NCBI GenBank assembly: GCA_965248765.1
Contig: CBDFKF010000003.1
Coordinates: forward strand, 372,001 to 436,000
Direction: 5' to 3'
Origin: CBDFKF01 sp965248765
GTDB lineage: Bacteria > Pseudomonadota > Alphaproteobacteria > VGEJ01
DNA: 64,000 nucleotides
In this document: positions 36,683-45,863 of the stretch, piece after piece
Position numbering within the stretch: the stretch's first letter is position 1
Layout: every line of letters starts with the position of its first letter
The notes under the pieces: generated by a model
The model's database searches: none
Seen by the model: only the letters and a program-made list of their open reading frames with translations
Told to the model about the DNA's origin: nothing
Translations under genes and position numbers: made by a program

Positions 36683-37627
36683 GTGCGGGGGATGCCGACC
36701 GATTCGTTTCATAAGGCCGCAGTGTTGTTGTTCGATCAGCAACACAACGTCCGGCAGGCAACGCGCATCGCCCTAGGCGCCGTGGGCTTCAAGGAGATCG
36801 ACGATACCCACGACTTCGCCGCATTCGAGGAGCGGGCGGGCCAGCGCGACTATGAGCTGCTGATCGCCGAGATCCACGGCGTTGACGGCGATTCGTGCGG
36901 ACTGGTCCACCGCATCCGCCACAACGAGGCGGGCCGCAATCCCTTCATCCCTATCATCCTGACTGCCTGGAACCCGTCGCGCGAGCTCGCCATGCAGGCC
37001 ATCGACTCAGGAGCCGACGATCTTCTGAGCAAGCCTCTCTCGACTGCCCAAATCAGCAATCGAATCACGACGCTGGTACGTATCCGTAAGCGGTTCATCG
37101 TGACCACGGACTACGTCGGGCCGGACCGCCGCAACGACTCGACCCGGGCTTCCGACATAGAGACGATCGAGGTACCGAACGTACTCAGGGCCAAGGTCGA
37201 CAACGACCCAGCCGCCGCCGCACCCGAGGCCGTCGAAGCGGCCCTGGAGGCAATCAACATGCAGAAGCTGCAGCGGCACGATTTTCAGATCGGCGTGCTC
37301 GTGGCGTTCATCGTCGAGAGTTACGAAGGCGGTGGCCCCGAGACCCGCGCTGCCGACCTCGACCGCCTGCTGCACGTGACCGCGGACCTGAGCCGGCGCA
37401 TCCAAGGCACGGCATATGCCCATATTTCGAGCTTGTGCCAGGCGCTTGCCAGGATCGCACGGTCGATAAGCGCGGCGGTGGATGCGCCGCCGGGCAAGGA
37501 CGTGAAGCTGCTGGACCAGACCGCGATGGCGATCCACCTCGCCTTCGATCCCGAAACCGACTCCGCTGCAGTTGCGGCCGACATCGCAACGACCATCGGC
37601 ACGATTAAGAAGCGCGGGCGCCACTGA
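36683..37627 (+). CDS. Pseudo-receiver response regulator protein
   Basis: A 314-residue protein. The receiver-like domain (~5-130) has AVLLFDQQHNVRQATRIAL, but the phosphoacceptor Asp is Glu in LLIAEIHGVDG. ILTA and SKPL, the Thr and Lys of the switch, are kept. After a linker with DYVGPDRRND, common in alphaproteobacterial regulators, the C-terminal ~150 residues are helical and unassigned. GAGG lies 6 nt before GTG 36683; ATG 36692 is an alternative. It reads away from the kinase remnant. It is likely phosphorylation-independent. Confidence 0.75.
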   Translation: MRGMPTDSFHKAAVLLFDQQHNVRQATRIALGAVGFKEIDDTHDFAAFEERAGQRDYELLIAEIHGVDGDSCGLVHRIRHNEAGRNPFIPIILTAWNPSRELAMQAIDSGADDLLSKPLSTAQISNRITTLVRIRKRFIVTTDYVGPDRRNDSTRASDIETIEVPNVLRAKVDNDPAAAAPEAVEAALEAINMQKLQRHDFQIGVLVAFIVESYEGGGPETRAADLDRLLHVTADLSRRIQGTAYAHISSLCQALARIARSISAAVDAPPGKDVKLLDQTAMAIHLAFDPETDSAAVAADIATTIGTIKKRGRH

Positions 37628-37663
37628 CGCGGGCGTACCACTCGGTTGTCCGCTTGTGGCCGC

Positions 37664-38668
37664 CTAGCGGCTGAGCTCGCGCCTTACGGTCTGTGCAAGC
37701 CCGTCGCCGTCGAGACCATAGTGTCGGTAGAGATGTGTCGGTGGGCCGAGGAGGATATATTCGTCCGGCACGCCGATCCGGACCAGACGCACGCCGGCAC
37801 CGGCCTCGGCCAGTACCTCGGCTACGGCGGAGCCGAACCCGCCGGTCACGTTGTGCTCTTCGGCCGTGAACAACACAGCCTGGTCCTTGGCCGCCTCGAG
37901 GATGACGGCGCGATCGATGGGCCGGATCGAGTACAGGTCAACGACACGCAGCGCGATCCCGTCGTCGGTGAGGATCGCGGCCGCATCGCGCGAAGCGCGG
38001 ACGAGGTTGCCGATGGCGAATACGGTCGCATCGCGCCCATCACGCAGCACGTTCGAGCCGCCGATCCGCCAAGTGGGTGGCGCATCGTACACGTCGGCCT
38101 CGCGGCCGCGGCCCACCCGGAAATAGATCGGCCCGTCGTGGTCGATCGTGGTCCGCAACGCGGCCCTGATGGCGTTGGCATCGCACGGCGCCATCAGCGT
38201 CAGGTTGGCCATGGTCCGCAGCACGCCAATGTCCTCGTTGCTGTGGTGCGACGTACCGTAAAACCCCATGGCGATACCGGAATGGGTGCCGACCATGCGC
38301 ACCTTCAGGCGCGGATAGCAGATGTCGTTGCGGATGTTCTCGCAGCCCATGAGGGCGAGGAAGAACGAATAGTTCGAGATGTAGGGCGTGAACCCGACCG
38401 TCGCGAGCCCGGCGGCGGCGCCGATCATGTTGCGCTCGGCAATGCCGAAATTGTAGTAGCGATCGGGGAAGCGCGCGCCGAAGTTGTTGACCCGCGTCGG
38501 CCCGCCGAGATCGGCCGTCAGCACGACGATGTCGTCACGACCCGCATCGGCCATGTCGATCAGCACGTCGCCGGTAGGCAGCGCCTTCGACAGATCGAGG
38601 GCGCCGACCATGTCCCAGGATTCGGCGTCGAAGCCGGGACCGACCGTGGTGCCCGCCACCTCAGCCAC
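37664..38668 (-). CDS. Transketolase, C-terminal (pyrimidine-binding) subunit
   Basis: A 334-residue subunit with the transketolase pyrimidine domain (VVLTADLGGPTRVNNFGARFPDRYYNFGIAERNMIGAAAGLA, with the activating Glu) and transketolase C domain (ATVFAIGNLVRAS, VVDLYSIRPIDRAVIL, TAEEHNVTGGFG). Split transketolases of this kind form a complex with a separate thiamine-diphosphate-binding subunit, here broken (38661-41078). GTG 38668 overlaps the restored stop of the N subunit by 8 nt. The precise sugar substrate is unknown. Confidence 0.9.
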   Translation of the reverse strand: MAEVAGTTVGPGFDAESWDMVGALDLSKALPTGDVLIDMADAGRDDIVVLTADLGGPTRVNNFGARFPDRYYNFGIAERNMIGAAAGLATVGFTPYISNYSFFLALMGCENIRNDICYPRLKVRMVGTHSGIAMGFYGTSHHSNEDIGVLRTMANLTLMAPCDANAIRAALRTTIDHDGPIYFRVGRGREADVYDAPPTWRIGGSNVLRDGRDATVFAIGNLVRASRDAAAILTDDGIALRVVDLYSIRPIDRAVILEAAKDQAVLFTAEEHNVTGGFGSAVAEVLAEAGAGVRLVRIGVPDEYILLGPPTHLYRHYGLDGDGLAQTVRRELSR

Positions 38669-39309
38669 CGTCGTCGAGCCCCCCTTGCGATCTCCGCCAA
38701 CGCGCGGTCCCTATCGTCGGGTCCGAGGAAGACGAGATGCCATTGCCAGGTGCCTTCCATGAACGAGACGCCCTTGCCGGCAACGGTGTGCGCCAGCACG
38801 ACCCGCGGGCCATCGCCCGGCGCGTTCAGCGCCTGATTGAGCGCGGTGAGGACGGCGTCGAGGTCATGACCGTCCTCGAGCTCGATCACGCGCCATCGGA
38901 ACGCGCGCCACTTGTCGGCCAGCGGGCGGCTATCCATGACCTCCGCGGTCGGTCCGTCCGAGCCGACGGTGTTGATGTCGACGATGGCGACCAGGTTGGC
39001 AAGCCGGTAGTGGCCGGCCGACATCGCGGCTTCCCAGACCTGCCCCTCGCACATTTCGCCGTCGCCCATGAGACAGACGACGCGGGCCGGTGAGCCCCGC
39101 GCTGCCAAGCCCAGGGCCATGCCGACCGAGACCGAGAGGTTGTGGCCGATCGACCCGGACGAGAAGTCCGCCCCAACCACCTTGCGCATGTCGGGGTGAT
39201 CTCCGAGCGGACTGCCAAGGCGCGTGTAGGAGTCGAGCACCTCTCTGGGGAAGAAGCCGAGATCCGCCAGCACCGGATAAAGGCCGATTGCGGCATGGCC
39301 CTTGCCCAT
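38661..39309 (-). pseudogene. Transketolase N-terminal subunit, 3' fragment
   Basis: This part begins MGKGHAAIGLYPVLADLGFF and contains the thiamine-diphosphate motif GDGEMCEGQVWEAAMSAGHYRLANLVAIVDIN. It is the continuation of the 5' fragment at 40866-41078, separated by an IS1182-type element. Near the end a C6 run (38679-38684, G6 in the coding sense) carries one base too many. The present frame continues wrongly to 38560, while removing one base gives the ending EIARGLDDGG and a TGA at 38661-38663 overlapping the C subunit start. Confidence 0.87.
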
Positions 39310-40865
39310 CCAGACCGTGTGGAAACTCTGGGTGGCGGGGATGGAGGTTTAGGTAACCATGATTTGCGGCGATCCCACGTAATCTGGCGGTTTGGCGCCG
39401 GTAGCCCTGTGGAAGGGGCTCCAGGCCTCCGTGGATCGATGTGCGGCGCTCGATTTTGGCCTGATTCCCGTCTCATGCCCTCGCGGCGGCGATCAAGGCG
39501 GGAACACCTACCAGCGAGATCGCGCGGCGGATGTTGTAAGCCAGCGCCGTGATGCTGAACTCGCCGCGCACGTTCTCCAGCCGCCGGGTCAGGAAGGCAC
39601 CCTGGCCCATCCATTGTTTGATTGAGCCGAAGGGATGCTCGACGCTTTCACGGCGCGCATCGAGCAGCTCCGGGCGGGCCGCCAATCGTTCTGCCATGCG
39701 CTCCAGGATCGCTTCGGCGCTTGCGCTTGCTGTGTAGCGCCAGGCGTTGGCCGTCGGGGCAGATGTAAATGTCCTCGCCGCCGTCATAGCGGAAGCGTTC
39801 CTTGGGAAAGAGCCCCTGGCTCACCGTGGATCCGCGCTGGGGCTTGGGCACATGCGGCACGACGCCGGCATTCTCGCAGGCCTCGATATCCTCGATCTTG
39901 AAGTAGCCCGCGTCGGCGACCGCGTCGATCCGATCGACGGCCAGGTTCCGACGGGCCACCACCGCCGTCTCGGCCAATAGACCGAGATCGCTGACCTTGT
40001 TATGGACCTGCTGCTCGGCGATCAGTTTGTGCTTGGCGTCCACGGCGATCTGAATGTTGTAGCCGACACCGACCCGGGTCTCGGCGTACATCGCCCGGCT
40101 GTCCGGATCCGTCAAAGAGAGCTGGTCCTCGCCACTCGCAGCCAGCGCGTCTCGATGTTCCTCAAACCGCTCACGCCGCCCTTGGATCGCAGCGATCTTC
40201 TCCTGGATATGCTCCACCTCGCCGCCGCCGGTGCCGCCCTCGTCTTGCTCGTCGGCCTCGTCGAGCCGGTCGAGATAACGCGACAACCTCTCGTCGCTCT
40301 CGGCCAACGCCTTCGCCAGCTTCGCTTTGGTGAAGTTCCGCTTCCGGCTGTTCACTGCCTTGATCCGTGTACCGTCAACCGCCACCAGCTCGCGTCCGAA
40401 CAGCTCCAGTTCGCGGCATAGCCTCACGAACTCCCGAAACACCTGTCGGAAGGCCGCCCGATTGATCCGCCGGAAATCGGCGATCGTCTTGAAGTCTGGC
40501 GACAAACGCCGCAACAGCCAGATCACTTCGAGATTACGCTTGCTCTCTGCCTCCAGCCGGCGGCTCGAACGTACCCGATTGAGATAGCCGTATATGTAGA
40601 GCTTCAGCAGGTCCGCCGGATCGTAGCCGGGACGACCTATCGCCTTCGCCGCGGCGCGCTCGAAACCAGCGGCCGCTAGGTCCAAACCATCCACGAAGGC
40701 ATCGATGAAACGGACCGGGTTATCCCGGCCCACGTAATCGTCCACTGCTTCCGGCAGAAGCAGAACCTGAGAGCGGTCAACGCCAGGAATGTGTCTCATG
40801 GCGGACCCTAACATCGCCATGAGACGGACGGAATCCCCCGCCACCCAGAGTTTCCACACGGTCTG
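39310..40865 (-). mobile_element. IS1182-family insertion sequence
   Basis: A 1556-bp element with perfect 30-bp inverted repeats at 39311-39340 and 40836-40865 (outer ends CAGACCGTGTGG). It is flanked by the direct repeat CAT (39307-39309 and 40866-40868), placed exactly at the Met codon of the transketolase motif T-M-G-K-G-H. It reads in the same direction as the gene it interrupts and carries a single, frameshifted transposase. Confidence 0.9.
39473..40799 (-). pseudogene. IS1182 transposase, frameshifted
   Basis: Starts MRHIPGVDRSQVLLLPEAVDDYV at ATG 40799 (AGGG 6 nt upstream) and shows YDPADLLKLYIYGYLNRVRSSRRLE, VAVDGTRIKAVNSRKRNFTK, VGVGYNIQIAVDAKHKLI and VADAGYFKIEDI with the DDE acids. 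After ICPDGQRL the frame changes at about 39730-39740 and continues as LERMAERLAARPELLD and RRESVEHPFGSIKQWMGQG, ending ALAYNIRRAISLVGVPAL at 39473. The Cys-rich segment usual in this family before the shift is missing, so there is a small internal deletion as well. The copy is probably inactive. Confidence 0.82.
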
Positions 40866-41078
40866 CATGGTGAAGCGGTCGCGATCGGTCCAATCGGGCT
40901 GATCGGCGCGGATGTTCAGAAGCTGGTAGTAGAGCACCGTCACGAGTTCGGCCATGGAGAACGCCGAGCCATAGTGACCCGAGCCGCAGATGTCGGTGAG
41001 CCGCACGGTCTCGCGGCGGATCATCTTGGCTTTCTCGACCAGCTCGGCCTTGGCGATGTTGCGAACGGGGCGCGACAT
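40866..41078 (-). pseudogene. Transketolase N-terminal subunit, 5' fragment
   Basis: The first 70 codons of the thiamine-diphosphate subunit: MSRPVRNIAKAELVEKAK, TDICGSGHYGSAFSMAELVTVLYYQLL (the His of the GSGH cofactor-binding motif) and DRDRFT. The frame then enters the IS1182-type element. With the 38661-39309 part the original protein would have been about 285 residues, normal for these split subunits. Confidence 0.88.
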
Positions 41079-41172
41079 ATCGTTCTATCCGCGGGGGGTA
41101 ACGGGCTAAGAGTGTGCCAGAGCGGATCAGAAAAGTGGACCAAGCGCGTAAGCGGAACCCCAGGAGGGTGGG

Positions 41173-42486
41173 ATGCGGCGCGAAGAGATGATCATGGTTG
41201 GCTTTTGCGACTATGCCGGCAAGGTCCAGGCCAAGGGCTTTGCCGCGGCCGACTGGGGTGCGCGCCGCCACCAGGGCATTGGCCTTGCCAAGACCAATCT
41301 CATGATCAACGCGCTCGGGCAGATCGCGGCCTCGCCGTGGGGCCCGCGCGGCGACCTCGTGGTCATCCCCGATCCGGACACCCGTATCCGGCTCACCTTC
41401 GACCCGGACGATCCGGTCGAGCACACCTTCCTCGGCGATGTCCGCAACACCGATAACACGCCATGGGCCGGCTGCCCGCGGAGCTTTCTGCGTTCAGCGC
41501 TCGCCGACCTCGAGACCGAGGCCGGGTTGCGCGTGCTCTCGGCCTTCGAGCACGAGTTCCACTACTCCGGGGCCGAGTCGCGCATCGGCGATGCCTATGC
41601 GCTCGAGTCGGTGCGCTCGACCGGGGTCTTCGTCGAAGCACTGTTCGCGGCGTTGCGCGCGGGCAACGTCGAGCCCGACACCTTCCTGCCAGAGTACGGG
41701 CCGCAGCAGTTCGAGCTCACCCACAAGCCCGCGCTCGGACTCGCCGCCGCCGACCGCGCCGTCCGCCTGCGCGAAATCACCCGGCTGGTCGCGCGACGGC
41801 TCGGCCACCGCGCCTGCTTTTCGCCCGTGGTCACCCGCAACTTCGTTGGCAACGGCCTGCACATCCACTTCAGCCTGATCGACGAGCGAGGCCAGCCCGC
41901 CGGCTATGACGCCGAACGGCCCCACGGCATCAGCGCGGTAGCCGGGGCCTTCGTCGCCGGCGCGCTGCGCCAGCTCCCGGCGTTGTGCGCGTTCACCGCG
42001 CCCAGTGTCATCTCCTACGAACGTCTGCGCCCCAATAGCTGGAGCGCCGCCTATAACAACCTCGGGCGCCGCGACCGCGAGGCGGCGATCCGGCTGTGCC
42101 CGGTGTTCGAGGAGGCCGGCATCGCCACCGAGCGCCAATACCACTTTGAGCTCCGCGCCTGCGATGGCGCGTCGAACCCCTACTTCGCCCTGGGTGCGCT
42201 CGTCCGCGCCGGGCTCCAGGGCATCCGCGACGGCTTGGCGACGCCGGAGCCGACGTTGGAGGGGCCCGAAGCGCTCTCCGAGCCGGAGCGGGCGCGCCGC
42301 GGCATCACCCGCCTGCCGCAGTCGCTCGATGAGGCGCTCATCGCCCTGGAATCCGATGCGATCGCCAACGCCTGGTTCACGCCCGAGATCCTGGGCGCCT
42401 ACGTCATGCTCAAGCACGGCGAGATCGAGGGCCTGCGCGAGTGCGACGCGGACGAGATCTGCGAGCGCTATCGCCAGGCCTATTGA
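41173..42486 (+). CDS. Glutamine synthetase family protein
   Basis: A 437-residue GS-fold ligase. The metal-binding acids appear in FEHEFHY and LPEYGPQQFELTH, the ATP/ammonia region in GNGLHIHFSL, and the Glu/Arg region in VISYERLRPNSWSAAYNN and FELRACDGASNPY. Divergence from the housekeeping GlnA points to a gamma-glutamylation ligase of amines or another side pathway. AGGAGG lies 5 nt before ATG 41173. The next gene follows 32 nt downstream, suggesting an operon with the PEP mutase-like and beta-lactamase-like genes. Confidence 0.88.
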   Translation: MRREEMIMVGFCDYAGKVQAKGFAAADWGARRHQGIGLAKTNLMINALGQIAASPWGPRGDLVVIPDPDTRIRLTFDPDDPVEHTFLGDVRNTDNTPWAGCPRSFLRSALADLETEAGLRVLSAFEHEFHYSGAESRIGDAYALESVRSTGVFVEALFAALRAGNVEPDTFLPEYGPQQFELTHKPALGLAAADRAVRLREITRLVARRLGHRACFSPVVTRNFVGNGLHIHFSLIDERGQPAGYDAERPHGISAVAGAFVAGALRQLPALCAFTAPSVISYERLRPNSWSAAYNNLGRRDREAAIRLCPVFEEAGIATERQYHFELRACDGASNPYFALGALVRAGLQGIRDGLATPEPTLEGPEALSEPERARRGITRLPQSLDEALIALESDAIANAWFTPEILGAYVMLKHGEIEGLRECDADEICERYRQAY

Positions 42487-42518
42487 ATCGCCGCGTGCCA
42501 ACCGGCAGGAGACATGAC

Positions 42519-43352
42519 GTGCCGACTCAAGAAGAAAAGGCGACGGCGTTCCAGGAACTGCACACGCGTTCCGGTGCCTTCATCGTGCCGAACCCCTGGG
42601 ATGCCGGCACCGCGCGGATGCTTGCCGCGTTGGGCTTCGAAGCGCTGGCGACGACCAGCTTGGGTGTCGCCAACATGCTGGGCCGCAGTGATGGCACCGG
42701 GGCGGTCACCGCCGACGACATCGTCGAGAATTGCCGGATGATCACCGCGGCGAGCCCGCTGCCGGTCACCGCGGATTTGGAGAACTGCTTCGCCGATGAG
42801 CCGCGCGCCGCGGCCGAGATGATCGGCCGTGCCGCGGAAGCCGGCATCGTCGGCGGCTCGATCGAGGATTTCACTGGCGATCCGCGCAAGCCCATCTATG
42901 AATTCGACCACGCCGTAGAGCGAGTGCAGGCGGCGGTGGAGGCGGCACGCGCGCTGCCGTTTTCCTTCGTGCTGACGGCACGGGCGGAGAATCTACTGCG
43001 CGGCCGCGACGACCTCGACGACACCATCCGGCGCTTGCAGGCCTTCGAGGCGGTCGGCGCCGATGTCCTCTACGCGCCCGGCACCCGGGACCTCGACACG
43101 CTTCGCACCGTTGTTGCCGCCGTCACCAAACCGGTGAACGTCGTCATGGGCCTCGCCGATCCGGCGATCACCGTCGATCAGCTCTCAGCGGTCGGCGTCC
43201 GGCGAATCAGCGTCGGCGGTGCGCTGTCGCGCATCGCCCTGGCCGCCTTCCTGAAGGCGGCGCGCGAGATGCAGGACGACGGCCGGTTCACGTTTATCCG
43301 CGACATGGTCCCCGTGAGCGAGCTTAGAGACATGTTCCAGGATGAGGACTGA
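42519..43352 (+). CDS. Isocitrate lyase/PEP mutase family protein
   Basis: A 277-residue (beta/alpha)8 enzyme. It has VPNPWDAGTARMLAALGFEALATTS, VTADLENCFAD with the metal acids, GIVGGSIEDFT, FVLTARAENLLRGRDDLDDTIRRLQAFEAVGADVLYAPG and NVVMGLADPAITV. It resembles the carboxyvinyl-carboxyphosphonate mutase/oxaloacetate decarboxylase group, and the exact reaction is unknown. GTG 42519 has AGGAG 7 nt upstream; the frame upstream overlaps the GS-like gene without similarity. Confidence 0.88.
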   Translation: MPTQEEKATAFQELHTRSGAFIVPNPWDAGTARMLAALGFEALATTSLGVANMLGRSDGTGAVTADDIVENCRMITAASPLPVTADLENCFADEPRAAAEMIGRAAEAGIVGGSIEDFTGDPRKPIYEFDHAVERVQAAVEAARALPFSFVLTARAENLLRGRDDLDDTIRRLQAFEAVGADVLYAPGTRDLDTLRTVVAAVTKPVNVVMGLADPAITVDQLSAVGVRRISVGGALSRIALAAFLKAAREMQDDGRFTFIRDMVPVSELRDMFQDED

Positions 43353-43356
43353 AACG

Positions 43357-44441
43357 ATGGCGGATGCGCTGCGCACACATCTTCAAGGCATTCTCGATGA
43401 CTACGTCGAGCGTGGGATCATCGGCGTCTCACTGGCGGTGAGCGTGCCCGGCGAAGGCGAGATTCTGCAGGCGAGCGGTGTTGCCGACCGAGCTGCCGGC
43501 TCGGCCATGACCCCCGATCATCTCTTTCGGATCGGCAGCAATACCAAGACCTTCGTCGCCGCGGCGTTGCACCAGCTCATCGCCGAGGGCGGCGTCGATC
43601 TCGACGCGCCGGTCAGCCGCTGGTTCCCCGAGCTGCCCAAGGCCGACGTGATCACCGTTGGCGCGCTGATCAATCACCGCAGTGAGCTGCCCGAGTTTGA
43701 GTACGACATTCCGATCATCTCCGACCGCGTATGGACGCCCGAGGAGGGTGTCGCGTTCGCCTTCGAGGTCGGCGAGCAGAAGGAGCCCGGCGGCGAGATG
43801 GCATACAGCAACACCGGCTACGTCCTGGCCGGCATGATCATCGCGGCCGAGACCGACGCGCCACTGTCGCGGCGTATTCGCACGCACATCTTGGAACCGT
43901 TGGGCCTGCACCACACCTGGATCGGCTCCGATGAGGCCTTCCCCGTTGAGCGGCTGGCGCGGGCTACATGCACCCCGACGAGGACGGCCACCGTTTATGG
44001 GACCTGCGCGATGTGCCGGACCAGGGAGACGAGCCGCGGGATGCGACCGAGTGGTTCCCGCTCTCCGGCGCCGGCGCCGCCGGCGATATGATCTCGACGC
44101 CGCGCGATACCGTCCACTGGCTCCAGGGCCTGTTCGGCGGTCGGGTGCTCGACGAGCGGGGCCAATGGGAAATGACCGGCAATCTGATGCCGGCGAGCTT
44201 CCCGGGCACGCCGTTCTCGCACAACGGCCACGGCATCCTGGTCTTCACGTTCGGCGACGACCTCGCGGTCAAGGGCCATGGCGGCGGCATGCCGGGCCAC
44301 GTCACCTGGATGGCCCACGATGAGCAAAGCGGCACCACCGCCGCGCTGTTTCAGAACTCCTGTGCGAGCGACATGCATGCCTTCCAGAGGGGCGGCATTC
44401 GCGAGCCCTTCGAGGCGGTCTTCCGCACCGCGCGCGCCTGA
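43357..44441 (+). pseudogene. Serine hydrolase (beta-lactamase family), one-base frameshift
   Basis: Conceptual protein of ~361 residues of the class C beta-lactamase/esterase family. S-x2-K is in IGSNTKTFVAAALHQL, Y-x-N in MAYSNTGYVLAGM, and the third motif in KGHGGGMPGH. The frame is broken at the GGG at 43961-43963. Adding one G restores VERLARGYMHPDEDGHRLWDLRD and reading continues to 44441. The first part alone ends at 44091 in nonsense sequence. It begins 4 nt after the PEP mutase-like gene, with GAGG 9 nt before ATG 43357. Confidence 0.85.
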
Positions 44442-44457
44442 GGAGGCCCGAGCGCGC

Positions 44458-44913
44458 TCAGCCGCGACCGCGGTAGGGCTGCACCTGCTGATCGGGGATC
44501 CACACGCCTTCCGGTGGTGAGCCGGTCTGAAAGAAGACGTCGATCGGCATGCCGCCACGCGGATACCAGTAGCCGCCGATCCGCAGCCACACCGGCGCGA
44601 TGGTCTCGACGATCCGTCGCCCAATGTTGACGGTGCAGTCCTCGTGAAAGGCGCCGTGGTTGCGGAACGAGCCGAGGTAGAGCTTCAGCGATTTGCTCTC
44701 AACCAGATAGGCGTCGGGGACGAAGTCGATGACGAGGTGGGCGAAGTCGGGTTGTCCCGTCACAGGGCACATGCTGGTGAACTCGGGGCAGGTAAAGCGC
44801 ACGAGGTAGTGGACATCGCGGCTGGTGTTGTCGATGCGCTCAAGGACGGCCTCGTCGGGCGAGGTGGGCAGCTCGACGGACCGACCCAGCTGTGTCAGTT
44901 CTTGCTCGTTCAT
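44458..44913 (-). CDS. queF: NADPH-dependent 7-cyano-7-deazaguanine reductase
   Basis: A 151-residue type I QueF, which reduces preQ0 to preQ1 in queuosine tRNA modification. The catalytic Cys49 and Asp56 lie in FTSMCPVTGQPDFA, the NADPH/substrate loop is ESKSLKLYLGSFRNHGAFHEDC, and the size fits the single-domain family. It converges with the serine hydrolase gene. No preQ1 riboswitch was seen upstream. Confidence 0.95.
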   Translation of the reverse strand: MNEQELTQLGRSVELPTSPDEAVLERIDNTSRDVHYLVRFTCPEFTSMCPVTGQPDFAHLVIDFVPDAYLVESKSLKLYLGSFRNHGAFHEDCTVNIGRRIVETIAPVWLRIGGYWYPRGGMPIDVFFQTGSPPEGVWIPDQQVQPYRGRG

Positions 44914-44944
44914 GTCATCGGATGTCCCGCAGCGGGACCCTCGC

Positions 44945-45178
44945 CTAGCTCAGATACATGCAGCGCATGAGGCCGAGCTCGCGATTCATGGCATCGAGCG
45001 ATTCGTTGAGGCGATCAACCCGTTTGCCGGCATCGTCCAGCTTGCCCTCCAGGGCCTTCATTCGGACCAGAATGCTCCCGGTCGCGCTCCGCGTCGCCAG
45101 GGCCACGTTGCGCAGGTCCTCGGCGATATGCGATTCGAGCCTGCTGATCTGTTTCTCGATGTCGGTAATGTCGGTCAT
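44945..45178 (-). CDS. Small coiled-coil protein
   Basis: A 77-residue, mostly helical protein with heptad-like hydrophobics from IEKQISRLESHIAEDL to RVDRLNESLDAMNREL. No known domain was recognised. AAGAAGGGG precedes the ATG. It lies 31 nt upstream of queF on the same strand. The function is unknown. Confidence 0.55.
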   Translation of the reverse strand: MTDITDIEKQISRLESHIAEDLRNVALATRSATGSILVRMKALEGKLDDAGKRVDRLNESLDAMNRELGLMRCMYLS

Positions 45179-45322
45179 GCCCCTTCTTCCCCTGCCGCGC
45201 GCGGTGCGACCGGTGTGCTAGCACAGATGGGCAGCCTTCGGGTCGTGTTTCGGACTTGACGGGAGGGCGCGGCGCAAAGAGAATCGGAACATAAGAAGAA
45301 CATACCGACAGGACGGGACGCC

Positions 45323-45673
45323 ATGACGATGTGGGACCTGCACCAAACGGCGAAGTTCCTGCGGGTGACGCCGGCGACGCTGGAAACGATGCCCGATGGT
45401 CCGCCCTACCGGCGCGACCGCGATGCACGGTCCTGGTATCAGCCCGCCGACGTCATCAAGTGGAAGCGGGGCCACCGGTGGGACCGCGCCGCAAGCGCGC
45501 CGCGGCAGCCGAGCACGGCGCCACCGCGCAGCCGTGAGGACTTGATCGCGATCATCACCGAAGTGCTGTGCGAAGAGACGATCAGCTTCTCGGCCGACGA
45601 AGCGCGCCGTGCGGCAGTCGGCGTCCTCGACCGGCTGAAGCAGGCCGGCGTCGCCATGCGCGCGATCCGATGA
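45323..45673 (+). CDS. Hypothetical protein with HTH/excisionase-like N-terminus
   Basis: A 116-residue protein. The first ~55 residues (MWDLHQTAKFLRVTPATLETM...YRRDRDARSWYQPADVIKWKR) resemble a MerR/excisionase-type helix-turn-helix that selects DNA ('xxxAAxxLxVSxxTL...RYxxxDV'). A Pro/Ser/Arg linker and a helical tail follow. The target is unknown. It may be phage- or plasmid-derived. Confidence 0.55.
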   Translation: MTMWDLHQTAKFLRVTPATLETMPDGPPYRRDRDARSWYQPADVIKWKRGHRWDRAASAPRQPSTAPPRSREDLIAIITEVLCEETISFSADEARRAAVGVLDRLKQAGVAMRAIR

Positions 45674-45708
45674 TCGATCCTTCACCACAACCACGCCGCC
45701 CCCAAATG

Positions 45709-45836
45709 TCTCCCGCCCACTCGACGGGGGAGGGTTGGGGTGGGGGTGACTTCCGAACCAGGGCCGACGATGCGTCGACTGCGTATGATCGCCGCCCCCT
45801 CCCCCCGACCCCCTCCCTCACAGGGGATGGGGAGAC
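45709..45836. repeat. Intergenic GC-rich palindromic repeat, copies 4 and 5
   Basis: Two units lie between the HTH gene and the VOC gene: tctcccgcccac...gggggagggttgggg (45709-45749) and a degenerate ccccctccccccgac...aggggatgggga (45793-45836). They resemble the copies at 1221, 5961 and 8902. Nothing else is visible in this gap. Confidence 0.6.
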
Positions 45837-45863
45837 GACCGCTCTCAGCCGCGCCCCGACATC

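Noticed and set aside
37646..38836. A 396-codon plus-strand frame
   Set aside because: Antisense shadow of the transketolase C subunit, with no protein-like motifs.
39473..40799. Programmed frameshift in the IS1182-type transposase
   Set aside because: No slippery heptamer was seen at the shift (~39735), and the Cys-rich segment normally present is missing, so a lesion is more likely. The IS5-type element does have a convincing A6-G site.
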